Assembly: GCA_963796565.1 (NCBI GenBank)
Contig: CAWCMA010000003.1
Coordinates: 186,001-250,000, forward strand
DNA length: 64,000 nucleotides
Source: JAKAVN01 sp963796565
Lineage (GTDB): Bacteria > Desulfobacterota > Binatia > Binatales > Binataceae
Direction of reading: 5' to 3'
Shown here: one piece after another, positions 52,811 to 61,879 of the stretch
Layout of the letters: each line of letters starts with the position of its first letter
How positions within the stretch are numbered: position 1 is the stretch's first letter
Made by a program: the position numbers and the translations under genes
Notes under the pieces: generated by a model
What the model saw: the letters and a program-made list of their open reading frames with translations, nothing else
Databases searched by the model: none
What the model was told of the DNA's origin: nothing

Positions 52811-54841
52811 ATGGGACTGGACGCGTGGGGCCGCGCTGAAGGGTTTTTGACGCCGCTCGGCGCGACATGGATCGAATCCGCCGAAGCTTACAACTTTGCG
52901 CTTTATTCAACCGACGCAACGGCCGTCTCGCTGCTGATTTACGGCGACGGCGATTTGGTCAACCCGATCAAGACTTTCGCTTTCGATTTTCCCGCGCACA
53001 AGACGGCCAGGATCTGGCATATGCTCGTACCGGTTGCGGAATTCGCCGGGGCCAAATATTACGCCTACAAAGTGGACGGTCCGTACGGTCCCGGCCTTGG
53101 CGAGCGCTTCGATCGCGGCAAAGTTCTTCTCGACCCATACGCCCGAGGCATTATTCTCCCGCCGGCTTTCAGCCGAGGGGCGGCATGCGCACCCGGCCCC
53201 AACGACGGCAAGGCGCCGCTCGGGATCCTGCCTTCCAGGATTCCCGTTGCTGGCCCGGTGTGCGCGCACGACCGGCCGAGCCGGCATACGTACGACCTCG
53301 TCATCTACGAGCTCCACGTACGCAACTTCACCAGACATTCAAGCGCCAACGTGGATGAGCCCAAGCGGGGGACCTACGCTGGCGCGGCCGCGATGGTTCC
53401 GTATTTGAAAGACCTGGGGGTCACCGCGGTCGAGTTGATGCCGGTGCATCAGTACGACCCGCAGGAGGGCAGCCATTGGGGATACATGACGCTCGGATTT
53501 TTCGCGCCACATCATGCTTATGCGCAAAATTCCGATGCCGAGGCCGCTGCTGCGGAATTCAAGGCGATGGTCAAAGCCTTTCACGCGGCGGACATCGAAG
53601 TGATCCTGGACGTGGTCTACAACCACACCACCGAGGGCGATCAGAACGGCCCAACCTATAGCTACCGCGGCATCGACAATTCAACCTACTACGCACTCGA
53701 TCCCAACGATCTCTCGAGCTACTTCAACTTCAGCGCCTGCGGTAACGACCTCCGCACCTCACACCCTGCCGTGCGCAGGTTCGTGGTCGACAGCCTTCGC
53801 TACTGGGCCTCCGAAATGGGCGTCGACGGATTCCGCTTCGATCTTGCCTCGGTCTTCATGCGCGACGACGCCGGGAATCTGAACTACCAGGATCCGTCGA
53901 TCATCTCCGAGATCAGCGGCGAGGCGGCATTGGACGGTCTGCGGCTTATCGCCGAGCCCTGGCAAGGCGAGTTGGGGGGCGGATATGTCCTGGGCCGGGC
54001 TTTTCCCGGTTTGAGCTGGCATCAATGGAACGGAAAATTTCGCGACGATGTCAGGCAGTTCGTGAAGAGTGACAGTGGATTGGTGTCCGCTCTGATGACC
54101 CGCCTGCACGGCAGCACGGATCTTTTCCCCGACGATTTGTTCAATGCCTGTCGTCCTCATCAGAGCGTCAATTTCGTGACCTGTCACGACGGGCTGTGCC
54201 TGTACGACATGGTCGCCTATACCAATGGCGGCCAGGCCAGTTGGGATTGCGGATGGGAAGGCGACGCGGGCGTGCCGCCGGAAGTGGCCGCCCTGCGCAA
54301 GCAACAGATCAAAAACTTTTGCTGCCTGCTGATGCTCGCCAACGGCGCGCCGATGTTCGTCGCCGGCGATGAATTCATGAACACTCAGCGCGGCAACGAC
54401 AATCCCTACAACGAAGACGGAGAGATCGTTTGGCTGGATTGGCGCCGATTGGACGCGAATCCCGAAATATTCAGATTCTTCAAAACCATGATCGCCTTCC
54501 GCAAGGCTCATCCGTCGATTGGTCGAAGCACTTTCTGGGGCGGCGACGTTCGCTGGCACGGGGTGAGCACGAACCCGGATGAATCGTATTCCTCCCACAC
54601 GCTGGCATTCTTTCTTCGCGGCGGCGGGCTCCAGGACTCCGATCTCTACGCGATGATCAACTGCTATTGGGAAGATCTGGATTTCACCGTCGCGGAGGGA
54701 GAAGCGAACGAATGGTTGAGGGTCGTCGATACTTCCAGGGAAAGTCCCAACGATATCCTCGAGCCGGGAGCGGAAGAGGCTCTAGCGTCGCTTCGCTACA
54801 CGGTTCGTGCCCGCTCAGTCGTGGTTTTGATCCGCCGCTAG
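52811..54841 (+). CDS. glgX: Glycogen debranching enzyme (GlgX / isoamylase family)
   Basis: A 676-residue GH13 enzyme. An N-terminal starch-binding CBM48 domain (SAEAYNFALYSTDATAVSLLIYGDG) precedes the barrel with VILDVVYNHTTEG, the nucleophile Asp in GVDGFRFDLASVF, the acid Glu in LRLIAEPWQGE and the third Asp in NFVTCHDGLCLYD. It cleaves alpha-1,6 branches of glycogen. The start at 52811 has GGAAGGAGA before it. It is the only glycogen gene here, so it probably serves reserve mobilisation within the stress island. Confidence 0.93.
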   Translation: MGLDAWGRAEGFLTPLGATWIESAEAYNFALYSTDATAVSLLIYGDGDLVNPIKTFAFDFPAHKTARIWHMLVPVAEFAGAKYYAYKVDGPYGPGLGERFDRGKVLLDPYARGIILPPAFSRGAACAPGPNDGKAPLGILPSRIPVAGPVCAHDRPSRHTYDLVIYELHVRNFTRHSSANVDEPKRGTYAGAAAMVPYLKDLGVTAVELMPVHQYDPQEGSHWGYMTLGFFAPHHAYAQNSDAEAAAAEFKAMVKAFHAADIEVILDVVYNHTTEGDQNGPTYSYRGIDNSTYYALDPNDLSSYFNFSACGNDLRTSHPAVRRFVVDSLRYWASEMGVDGFRFDLASVFMRDDAGNLNYQDPSIISEISGEAALDGLRLIAEPWQGELGGGYVLGRAFPGLSWHQWNGKFRDDVRQFVKSDSGLVSALMTRLHGSTDLFPDDLFNACRPHQSVNFVTCHDGLCLYDMVAYTNGGQASWDCGWEGDAGVPPEVAALRKQQIKNFCCLLMLANGAPMFVAGDEFMNTQRGNDNPYNEDGEIVWLDWRRLDANPEIFRFFKTMIAFRKAHPSIGRSTFWGGDVRWHGVSTNPDESYSSHTLAFFLRGGGLQDSDLYAMINCYWEDLDFTVAEGEANEWLRVVDTSRESPNDILEPGAEEALASLRYTVRARSVVVLIRR

Positions 54842-55211
54842 ACGGACCGCGCAGGAGAGCGGCACCCCGCAGTTTCCTTGTCATCGGTCACCGGTCACGT
54901 CGTTGCCCGCACTGCCCCGCGTTCGTTCATTAGCGCCACGCTCCGCTGACGTCACTGCTTGAAGAAGCTGTCTCGCATTGCAATGAATTCCATGCAGCCG
55001 CAAGCTGGCGCTAATGGACACAGCACTGGCACCATCGGAGTCATGAATAAGCGCGAAAGTTCGCGAGCACAGGATATCCTGAGGCGGTGCGATCATTGCT
55101 CTGGATCATTGCTCTGATCGTGGGATTCATCAGAGAATCCCCGAAGTGACGATGCCGATGCCAAGGTAGATGAAAGAATTTATCGCGCAAAAAGTGCGCC
55201 GAGGATAGAAC
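54842..55211. other. Intergenic region before the HPF-type gene
   Basis: A 370-base region without a convincing gene. It contains a perfect tandem repeat of the 13-mer GATCATTGCTCTG at 55091-55116. A 20-codon hydrophobic frame (GTG at 55086, RSLLWIIALIVGF) spans the repeat, but I do not call it. A GG-N10-GC match at 54892-54907 is too poor in its -24 box to call. Confidence 0.4.
55091..55116. repeat. Perfect tandem duplication of a 13-mer
   Basis: Two head-to-tail copies of GATCATTGCTCTG at 55091-55103 and 55104-55116. It lies about 100 bases upstream of the HPF-type gene, in its probable promoter region. Confidence 0.8.
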
Positions 55212-55757
55212 ATGCAAAGCGATTTGCAAATCACCGCCCGCGATTTCACTTTGAATGCGGCCGTCGAAGCAGGAATCCGGGGAAAAGCCGCGAGACTCGA
55301 GCACTACTACGAGCGTGGGCGTATCAGTGGCTGTCACGTCATCGTCGAAGGCGCCGTTGGCCATCACCGCCACGGCGGTCCGTTCAAGGTGCGAATCGAC
55401 CTGAGACTTCCGGGTGGCGAGTTGAGCGTTGATCGGCAGTCCGCGGATGATCTCGCAGTGGCGATTCGCGAGGCCTTCGACGCGGCGCGGCGCGAGCTGC
55501 AGGACTATGCCCGTAAGCAGCGGGGCGAGGTCAAGACTGTCGAGGCGCCTGCCCACGCACGCGTGACCAAACTTTTTCCAGTCGAGGGGTACGGCTTTCT
55601 GACCACACCCGACAGCCGCGAAGTTTACTTTCATCGCAACAGTGTTCTCGGCGGTGCGTTCGACCGGATGGAGATCGGAATGGAGGTCAGGTTCGCCGAG
55701 GAGATGGGTGATCAAGGACCTCAGGCGAGCTCGGTCGCGATAGCCGGCAAATCCTGA
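55212..55757 (+). CDS. Ribosome hibernation (HPF/RaiA) domain fused to a cold-shock domain
   Basis: A 181-residue protein. Residues 1-105 are an HPF/RaiA-type ribosome-binding domain (LQITARDFTLNAAVEAGIRGKAARLEHYY; LSVDRQSADDLAVAIREAFDAARRELQDYARKQRG). Residues 112-178 are a cold-shock OB fold (ARVTKLFPVEGYGFLTTPDSREVYFHRNSVL) with the RNP-like GYGFL and VYFH motifs. It should bind ribosomes or rRNA during dormancy. The fusion is typical of proteobacterial stress islands with Usp and CBS genes, and it marks the right end of this one. Confidence 0.9.
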   Translation: MQSDLQITARDFTLNAAVEAGIRGKAARLEHYYERGRISGCHVIVEGAVGHHRHGGPFKVRIDLRLPGGELSVDRQSADDLAVAIREAFDAARRELQDYARKQRGEVKTVEAPAHARVTKLFPVEGYGFLTTPDSREVYFHRNSVLGGAFDRMEIGMEVRFAEEMGDQGPQASSVAIAGKS

Positions 55758-55960
55758 CTGCTTGGAATTTTCGCGCCGGCAAAAGAGGCACTCCCCAATT
55801 TCCCGCACCCGCAACCAGGCTTCATCGAGACCAGGACTGACTCCGATCCCGCCAGAGCAGTGGGATCGACCTGTGTGTGGCGAATTGCTGATTTTGGCAG
55901 AACGGGACGACGGAGTGCAGACTTGCCAACGGTCGAGAGACGGTTAGAGTTCCGCTCCGA

Positions 55961-56524
55961 ATGATGAGACTGCTATTCCCATTACTCGGCCATTTGCTGG
56001 TGACTCTCGCGCGGCTTGCCCGTCCCGGCGGTGTTCGTGCGGTGGTAGCCGAATCGCTCGCAGTCAAGCATCAACTGCTGATCATGAAGCGTTCGCGGCG
56101 ATGGGCCAGCGTGTGTCGGATGTTCAACCGTGCCATCGCGCGACAGCGCAAGCCGAGACATCTCTCCTCAGATCACGATCCGCTGTTTCGTTTTCAGCGC
56201 TGGCTGGCGAACCTTCGTATCCTTGAGATTGATGAGATCAAGTCGATTCCCGGGACACCTCGGTCGCACGCTTTCGTCGAGCGGTTGATCGGGACCATCT
56301 GGCGCGAATACCTCGATCAGACTTTGTTTTGGAACCAAGGCGATCTGGAGCGGAAGCTCGACAGTTACAAGGTTTACTACAACCGACATCGCTGTCACAC
56401 CGGACTGGCCGGCATCACGCCAGCTCAGCGCGGTGGCGCTCCTGTCGATCCATTTGCAAACCTCGACTCATACCGCTGGCGAAAACACTGCAACGGCCTC
56501 TTTCAGACCCCGGCAGCCGCTTGA
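55961..56524 (+). pseudogene. Internally deleted DDE integrase-type transposase
   Basis: A 187-codon frame joins the first 47 residues of an integrase-core transposase (LLGHLLVTLARLARPGGVRAVVAESLAVKHQLLIMKRSRR) directly to its last 140 (MFNRAIARQRKPRHLSSDHDPLFRFQ ... PGTPRSHAFVERLIGTIWREYLDQTLFWN). Full-length relatives are around 350 residues, so some 150-170 residues are missing, including the first catalytic Asp; the second Asp region (SSDHDP) and the Glu (FVERLIGT) remain. The deletion keeps the frame. Probably inactive. Confidence 0.8.
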
Positions 56525-56575
56525 GTTGTATTTCGCTACAGACAGGTTTTGGGAGGCACAGCGCCTTGAAGATCG

Positions 56576-59500
56576 CTACGCGCCAAGTTCGGCGAGGGTG
56601 GCGTTGGCCTCTTTGAGAACGGCGGTGTCGAACCCCTCGGCGAACCAGTTGCAGATGTTCGAGAGCATCGCGTGCGCCTCGGCGACACGGCACTCAGACT
56701 TGAGCCATCGCGCGAAATGCGCCGTCGACTTCAACTCGTGCAGCTTGTTGCCCTGGCCGCGGGCACATTCGATAGCCTCTCGATAGGCCATCTCGACCTC
56801 CGCTGCGGGGGCGCCGCTGCGGTGGACCACATCTGCCCGGACCATCAAGGCCATCGGCCTGAAGATTCCCACTTCTTCAGCCGCGCGGAGGGCCTCGTTG
56901 ACGGCAGCGAGCGCATCACCGAGATGTCCTTCACGTGCTTCAAACTCCGCCACCGCGGTCAGCTCCCACGCGCGGTTCACACGAAACCCGGCTGCTTCAT
57001 ACCCGGCCATTCCCCGGCGCATGCGGGCTAGTCCTTCCTCGTGCTTGCCCAGCAAGTACAAAGCCCAGCCTCCCCAAAGCCCAGCATAATTTACGAAGAC
57101 GGGATTCTCGCCCGCAAGGTGCCTTAGCGCCTCGGCGTGCTCCAGGGTCGCTTGCGAGTCACGGAGGAGCATGTGTACTCCGACGGCGGACAAATGCACA
57201 TATCCCAAGGAAAATGGATTCCTGCGGCGCTCCGCCAGCCTTAGGGCCTGCGTGATGGCCTGGCGCGCCCGGTCGGCAAATCCCATCTGCACAACGAGGT
57301 TGGCTATGACACTAAGCGCAAGGATTCCAATGTCGACCGGCGCGTCCTTAAAGTCCGCCTCGTCGTAATAGCCGAGCGCCAAGTCGAGGTGTTCTTTGGC
57401 TTTCGCAAGCTCGCCGCGGAAGTAGCGCGTGTGGCCTTGCCGGTGGTGGGCAGTGCATAGGGCCTCGCGCTCCCCGCTGCGTTCGGCCACCTGCAGGAGC
57501 CGGTCCGCCAGCTCCTGAGCGGATGCCAATTGAGCGCGGGTCAGTGCAGAAGTCCAAAGGCCGGACAGCACCGTCACGAGCTGGCGAGTCTCGCCCAGCC
57601 TTTCGCCCAGCTCCTGCGCCCGGGCGAAAGCGCGGTAAGTCTGCGCCACCGACCAGCCCTTCGTGCCCCAAAGCACCATGCCGAGCGCCGCCTGCAGCGC
57701 AAACTCGCGCCGTCCGCGGTCAGGCGTATCGGGCAGTACGCCGAGCAGATCTAGGGCCTTGGTGTAATGGCGCTCGGCCTCGACCATCGCGCCGCTCCCG
57801 CCTGCCCGCTTTCCCGCCCGCTGCCAGGCCTCCACCGCCGGCTCCGTATCGCCTGCCTCGCTCAAATGCTGCGCCACCAGCTCGGGTCCGGCCTCCGCGG
57901 CGTCGGGAAACTTCTCGGTCAGCGTCCGGGCGACCGCCCGATGAAGCTCGCGCCGGCGCGAATGGAGCAGCGATGCATAGGCGGTGTCCTGGATCAGCGC
58001 ATGCTTGAACACGTAGCTTGCTTCCGGCACGATGCCGCGCACGTGCACCAGTTCCGCATTGACCACGCGCGCAAGCGCGCCCCTAAGCTCGGCCTCGGGC
58101 TTCCCGGCAATCGCTGCCAGCATGGCATAGGAGAACTCGCGCCCAAGGACCGAGGCGATCTGCGCGATCTCCTTGGCTTCATCTAGCCGGTCGAGCCGCG
58201 CGATCAGCAGCTCCTGGAGGGTGTCAGGGATCTCGTGCTCCGAGACCGCCGCGCGCCCTGGCTCGATGAGCGTTTTGGCAAGCTCCTCAACGAACAGCGG
58301 CACGCCGCCGGTGCGCTCTACCACGGCCTGGAGGAGCTCCTCGCGCAGCAACGCTTGCACTGCCACCTGCGAAACCAGCTCGCGCGTTTGTGCGCCGCTC
58401 AGCCGCTCCAGCACGAGCTGGGCCTGATGCGCCCGCATGGGCCAAGAGGCCCGAAATTCAGGCCGCGATGTGTACACCAGCATGATCGGCGCTGCCGCTG
58501 CCTGGCCGGCCAGTAATTCTTGAAGCTCCAGGGTCGAAGGGTCCGCCCACTGCAGGTCCTCCAGCATCATCACCAGGGGTTGCCTCCGCGCCGAAGCCTC
58601 GAGCCAGCGCGTCAGGGTAGCCATCAGGCGCTTGCGCGCCTCCTGCGGTGGCAGCTGAAGCGCTGGATAACGCTCGGGCGCTTTGAGGTTGAGCAGCCCA
58701 GCCACCAGCGGTACCGCCTCTTCCAACTTGAGCCCAGTGGGCCAAAGCACGCGCTCGAGCGCCGCAAGCCGCTCTGCTTCCGATTCATCACCCCGCCAGG
58801 CGAGCAACTGGTTGAGGAGCTCAATCATCGGCGCGAAGGGTGTGTCTTGTGAATAGGGTGAGCAGAACGCCTCGATCCACGTGTGGGGCGCAATGCCCAG
58901 GTCTTCCCGAAATTGCCCGACCAGGCGCGACTTCCCGATCCCCGCCTCGCCACTAATCAAGACGGCCTGTCCCTCGCCCTTCTGAGTCAGCTTCCAGTGC
59001 TTTCCGAGCAGGCGCCGTTCATGCTCGCGCCCGACAAAAGGCGTAAGCCCGTGTACGGCGGCCGCCTGGAGCCGGCTGCGCACTCCGCTCGGCTGCAGAA
59101 CTCGGTAGATCTCCATCGGCCGCGCGACACCTTTCAGCACATGGGCTCCGAGCTCTTCGGTGATGAACAGTCCCGCCGCAAGCTGATTGGTGGCGGCGCT
59201 CATCAAAACGCTGTTCGGCTCGCCCAGCGACTGCACCCGCGCCGCCACGTTGGGGGTCGCCCCGAGCGCCGCTATCTCGCGGTGGCTGCCGCCGCCTATT
59301 TCGGCTATGACCACCGGCCCCGTATGGACCCCGACGCGCGCAGCAATCCGGCGGTCGTCCGCAATCGTGCGGTTCACTTCCGCAAGCGCATCGAGCAGTG
59401 CAAGTCCTGCCCGTACCGCCCGCTCGGCATCGTCACCATGCGCTCGCGGCCAGCCGAAATAAACCACGACGCCGTCGCCCAAATATTGCGCGATATGGCC

Positions 59501-59911
59501 CTCGAAGCGCGCCATCACTGATTCGGCCGCATTATGGTACGCGCGTACGATTTCCCGGTAGTCTTCCGGGTCGAACCGATGCGAAAGCTCCGTCGAGCCC
59601 ACCAGATCGGCGAACAAAACGGTAAGATGACGCCGCTCGCCTCCAATCTCACGCAGCGCAGCTGCGGGCTCGGATTCGGCAGGAGGAGCCTGCGCTTCGC
59701 TAACGGCGGCAGCTTCGCCCATCCAGGTGCCGCAATTGATGCAGAACTTCGCGCCGGGCGGGTTTTCAAAACCGCAGCGTGCGCATTTGCTCGTCAGCGC
59801 CGCACCACAGGTGCTGCAAAACGTGATGCCCGGCGGATTCTCAGCGCTGCACGTTCCGCACCTCATTAACTTTTCGCCAGCCAAGTGCATTCGTTCACTC
59901 CGATGCTCCAT
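56576..59911 (-). CDS. Zinc-ribbon class III adenylate cyclase with AAA ATPase and TPR domains
   Basis: A 1111-residue signalling protein (1096 if started at MRCGTCSAENPPG, 59866). Two zinc ribbons at the N-terminus (CGTCSAENPPGITFCSTCG; CARCGFENPPGAKFCINCG), then a class III nucleotide cyclase domain (about 95-270, LTVLFADLVGSTELSHRFD; QYLGDGVVVYFGWPRAHGDDAERAV), a STAND-like ATPase (Walker A LISGEAGIGKSRLV, Walker B VMMLEDLQWADPS), and over 400 residues of TPR-like helices. The metal-binding Asp residues of the cyclase domain are present. It resembles predicted cyclases common in rhizobia and mycobacteria. Input signal unknown. It stands alone between mobile-element remnants. Confidence 0.88.
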   Translation of the reverse strand: MEHRSERMHLAGEKLMRCGTCSAENPPGITFCSTCGAALTSKCARCGFENPPGAKFCINCGTWMGEAAAVSEAQAPPAESEPAAALREIGGERRHLTVLFADLVGSTELSHRFDPEDYREIVRAYHNAAESVMARFEGHIAQYLGDGVVVYFGWPRAHGDDAERAVRAGLALLDALAEVNRTIADDRRIAARVGVHTGPVVIAEIGGGSHREIAALGATPNVAARVQSLGEPNSVLMSAATNQLAAGLFITEELGAHVLKGVARPMEIYRVLQPSGVRSRLQAAAVHGLTPFVGREHERRLLGKHWKLTQKGEGQAVLISGEAGIGKSRLVGQFREDLGIAPHTWIEAFCSPYSQDTPFAPMIELLNQLLAWRGDESEAERLAALERVLWPTGLKLEEAVPLVAGLLNLKAPERYPALQLPPQEARKRLMATLTRWLEASARRQPLVMMLEDLQWADPSTLELQELLAGQAAAAPIMLVYTSRPEFRASWPMRAHQAQLVLERLSGAQTRELVSQVAVQALLREELLQAVVERTGGVPLFVEELAKTLIEPGRAAVSEHEIPDTLQELLIARLDRLDEAKEIAQIASVLGREFSYAMLAAIAGKPEAELRGALARVVNAELVHVRGIVPEASYVFKHALIQDTAYASLLHSRRRELHRAVARTLTEKFPDAAEAGPELVAQHLSEAGDTEPAVEAWQRAGKRAGGSGAMVEAERHYTKALDLLGVLPDTPDRGRREFALQAALGMVLWGTKGWSVAQTYRAFARAQELGERLGETRQLVTVLSGLWTSALTRAQLASAQELADRLLQVAERSGEREALCTAHHRQGHTRYFRGELAKAKEHLDLALGYYDEADFKDAPVDIGILALSVIANLVVQMGFADRARQAITQALRLAERRRNPFSLGYVHLSAVGVHMLLRDSQATLEHAEALRHLAGENPVFVNYAGLWGGWALYLLGKHEEGLARMRRGMAGYEAAGFRVNRAWELTAVAEFEAREGHLGDALAAVNEALRAAEEVGIFRPMALMVRADVVHRSGAPAAEVEMAYREAIECARGQGNKLHELKSTAHFARWLKSECRVAEAHAMLSNICNWFAEGFDTAVLKEANATLAELGA

Positions 59912-60050
59912 CTAAGCCACCGGGTCGTTCAGGGTGGCGACTATTAGAATCCACCCCTTTCGGTAAAAACCTTTGGCGGCCACAGTGCTTACCTGAGCAG
60001 CTCTGGGCACAGCGGCCGGAGCAGTTGAGCACGTTCACAAATCGCTAGAG

Positions 60051-60251
60051 TTAGCCCTTTGCCGGAATATGCGGCGGTACAGCGTTGACGCTGACGGCCG
60101 GCTGAGCTGTCGGCAGCACATTCAGCGCCTCCGCCTGAAGGCTCGTGTCGAGCACACTCGCTTTCAAACCTGCCTCGGAAGCCGCCGCTGCAGGACGGGA
60201 TCCGCCCTTGATGCTCCTCATCTCCTCTCGGCTCAGAACATCACCCTCCAA
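60051..60251 (-). CDS. Candidate double-glycine leader peptide (RiPP/bacteriocin-like precursor)
   Basis: A 66-codon frame whose start reads EGDVLSREEMRSIKGG, which closely resembles double-glycine export leaders (LSxxExxxIxGG), followed by a 49-residue Ala/Val/Pro-rich part ending NAVPPHIPAKG, without Cys. The only start in the open frame ahead of the motif is a TTG at 60251; an ATG slightly upstream (60275) is in another frame, and a stop TGA precedes the frame. It may use TTG, or be a decayed, frameshifted gene. No peptidase-transporter or modification enzyme is nearby, and the setting is mobile-element debris. Confidence 0.35.
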   Translation of the reverse strand: MEGDVLSREEMRSIKGGSRPAAAASEAGLKASVLDTSLQAEALNVLPTAQPAVSVNAVPPHIPAKG

Positions 60252-60290
60252 ACCGTGCTTTGCAAAGATCTCTCATATCCTCGGATTTCG

Positions 60291-60320
60291 CGGCTACGTT
60301 TAAATCGGCTACGTTTAAAT
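60291..60320. repeat. Tandem repeat, two copies of a 15-mer
   Basis: CGGCTACGTTTAAAT occurs at 60291-60305 and again at 60306-60320 without interruption, at the edge of the low-GC segment. Confidence 0.85.
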
Positions 60321-60773
60321 TGTGGCGACTCTTAACGTAGTCAGACTGTTAATTAGCGTAAAAGTAATCTGGCTACAATATTAGACGCTGATTGAATCTA
60401 TGATACAATTTCGAAGTACATCGGTTCAGCGAGAGAGTGCGCGACGACGCTCGTCGAGTATCCCGTTCAAGTTTCACCACGCGCCGCGAATCCGCGAAAA
60501 ACGACTCGGATTGGTAAAGCGTCGACCGGCAACTTCGCATGCCCATCTTCGAACGCGAGCATGTCGTTGACGTTGTTGACCATCGAATCGTAAGCTGGAG
60601 CACCGCGCCGGCGGCGGGCAAAGTACTCGGCCTGCATGCGCTCCGTCCGCTGCGAATCTGCTGAGTCGAAGTAAGAACCGCGCATCCAATTCTCAACGCC
60701 TGGCGTAACGGCATCCTGTCGCTACCGAAAACGGGACCAGCTCAAGATATACGTTTCCCTCCTCCCGCCTGAA

Positions 60774-60787
60774 AATTCCCTGATCCG
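60774..60787. repeat. Direct repeat copy 1 flanking the acyl-CoA gene fragments
   Basis: AATTCCCTGATCCG here is identical to 61752-61765. Homology to a crotonase begins about 20 bases after this copy. Confidence 0.7.
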
Positions 60788-60799
60788 ATAAAAACATGC

Positions 60800-60950
60800 C
60801 CTGTTCCGCTGGCGAACCAGATTTCCGACGCGGCGATCGCGTACGAAACGCTTTCCAACTTTTCCAACCTAACGACCGACCGACGTGAAGCTGTCGCCGC
60901 GTTTGTCGAGAAACGCAAGCCCACCTTCAACGGCGAGTACGAGGAACTTC
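60800..60950 (+). pseudogene. C-terminal remnant of an enoyl-CoA hydratase (crotonase)
   Basis: In one plus-strand frame, codons from 60809 read LANQISDAAIAYETLSNFSN, then LTTDRREAVAAFVEKRKPTFNG, which is the typical end of enoyl-CoA hydratases (DRREAVAAFxEKRKPxF). The N-terminal two thirds are missing. The frame lies just before the acyl-CoA dehydrogenase remnant, so the two were probably neighbours in a fatty-acid type operon before truncation. Confidence 0.7.
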
Positions 60951-60953
60951 GAG

Positions 60954-61746
60954 ATGGAGCCGGATTATATCGTCGAATTGCGCCGGCAATTGCGACGCTT
61001 CGTAGAACAGAAGGCACCTCGCGATAAGCGTCAACAGTGGGACCGTACTCATCAATGGCCGCGAGAGCTGTTTGGAGAACTGAGCGAGATGGGTTTATGC
61101 GCGCTCACCGTGCCCGAGGAGTATGGCGGCACCGGTCGGAACATTCTGGCCGCGGTTGCGGTAATCGAAGAACTGGCGCGGGCAGGCACTTTCCTATGCG
61201 GCCCATATATTCAGTGCGCCCTTTACGGCGGGTTGAATATTTCTGAAAACGGCAGTTTTCAGCAGAAAGCCGAACTGCTCCCAAAACTCGCCCTGGGCGA
61301 ACTCATGTTGGCTTATGGACTGTCCGAGCCCGACGTGGGCGGCGATCTGAAGAGCGTCAAGACACGTGCCAGGATCGAAGGCGACAGCGTCGTGATCAAC
61401 GGCGCCAAGCGCTGGTGCACGGGTGCCGACTAGGCCGACTACATCTACTGTCTGGTAAACTCCGATCCGACCGCCGCCAAGCACGAGGCTATGAGTTTCA
61501 TTCTGATTCCGTCAAAGTCGCCCGGCGTGAGTACATCTCCGATCGATCATGCCAATTTGCGCTATACCGCCTCGTGCGATGTGCATTTCGACGACGTGCG
61601 CCTGCCGCTGGACGCAATAGTGGGCGGTCGCGAGAAGTGGGGAAAAGGATGGCAGATGCTCGCCGGACGCGCTCTGGACGTGGAAAAGCTGGAAATCTCG
61701 GCGATGACTTTCGAGATAGCTCAAGCGGCGGTCGAGAAAGCCTGGA
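60954..61746 (+). pseudogene. Acyl-CoA dehydrogenase, interrupted by a stop codon and truncated
   Basis: The frame opens MEPDYIVELRRQLRRFVEQ and proceeds through the normal acyl-CoA dehydrogenase N-domain (LCALTVPEEYGGTGRNILAAV; LAYGLSEPDVGGDLKSVKTRA; INGAKRWCTGAD) until TAG at 61431-61433. The same frame continues past the stop with family sequence (ADYIYCLVNSDPTAAKHEAM; SFILIPSKSPGVSTSPIDH; DVHFDDVRLPLDAIVGG; GKGWQMLAGRALDVEK), then loses homology after AVEKAW near 61746. The C-terminal helical domain with the catalytic base is missing. One nonsense mutation plus a truncation makes it non-functional. Confidence 0.85.
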
Positions 61747-61751
61747 ATTGC

Positions 61752-61765
61752 AATTCCCTGATCCG
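61752..61765. repeat. Direct repeat copy 2 flanking the acyl-CoA gene fragments
   Basis: AATTCCCTGATCCG, identical to 60774-60787 and in the same orientation. The acyl-CoA dehydrogenase homology ends within a few bases of this copy. Confidence 0.7.
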
Positions 61766-61879
61766 GGTCCGAATAGGGATCGGACTGTGCTATTCAATCC
61801 GACCTCACTTCCTCCTGGCGGGCACCGGTGGTCTCGCAAAATCTGCCGGCGCCTTCGACGTCCCTGTACCGCCGCGGGG

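Larger units (their letters stand above)
60252..60800. other. Low-GC debris region with a tandem repeat
   Basis: The base composition drops noticeably between about 60290 and 60420. The sequence has a tandem 15-mer (60291-60320). A 72-codon minus-strand frame (60467-60685, MRGSYFDSADSQRTERMQAE) has plausible composition but no recognisable family; it may be a fragment. Nothing else here supports a gene. Confidence 0.4.

Noticed and set aside
54892..54907. CGGTCACGTCGTTGCC as a sigma-54 promoter for the HPF-type gene
   Set aside because: GG-N10-GC spacing fits and the -12 box is good, but the -24 box matches only at GG and it is over 300 bases from the start codon.
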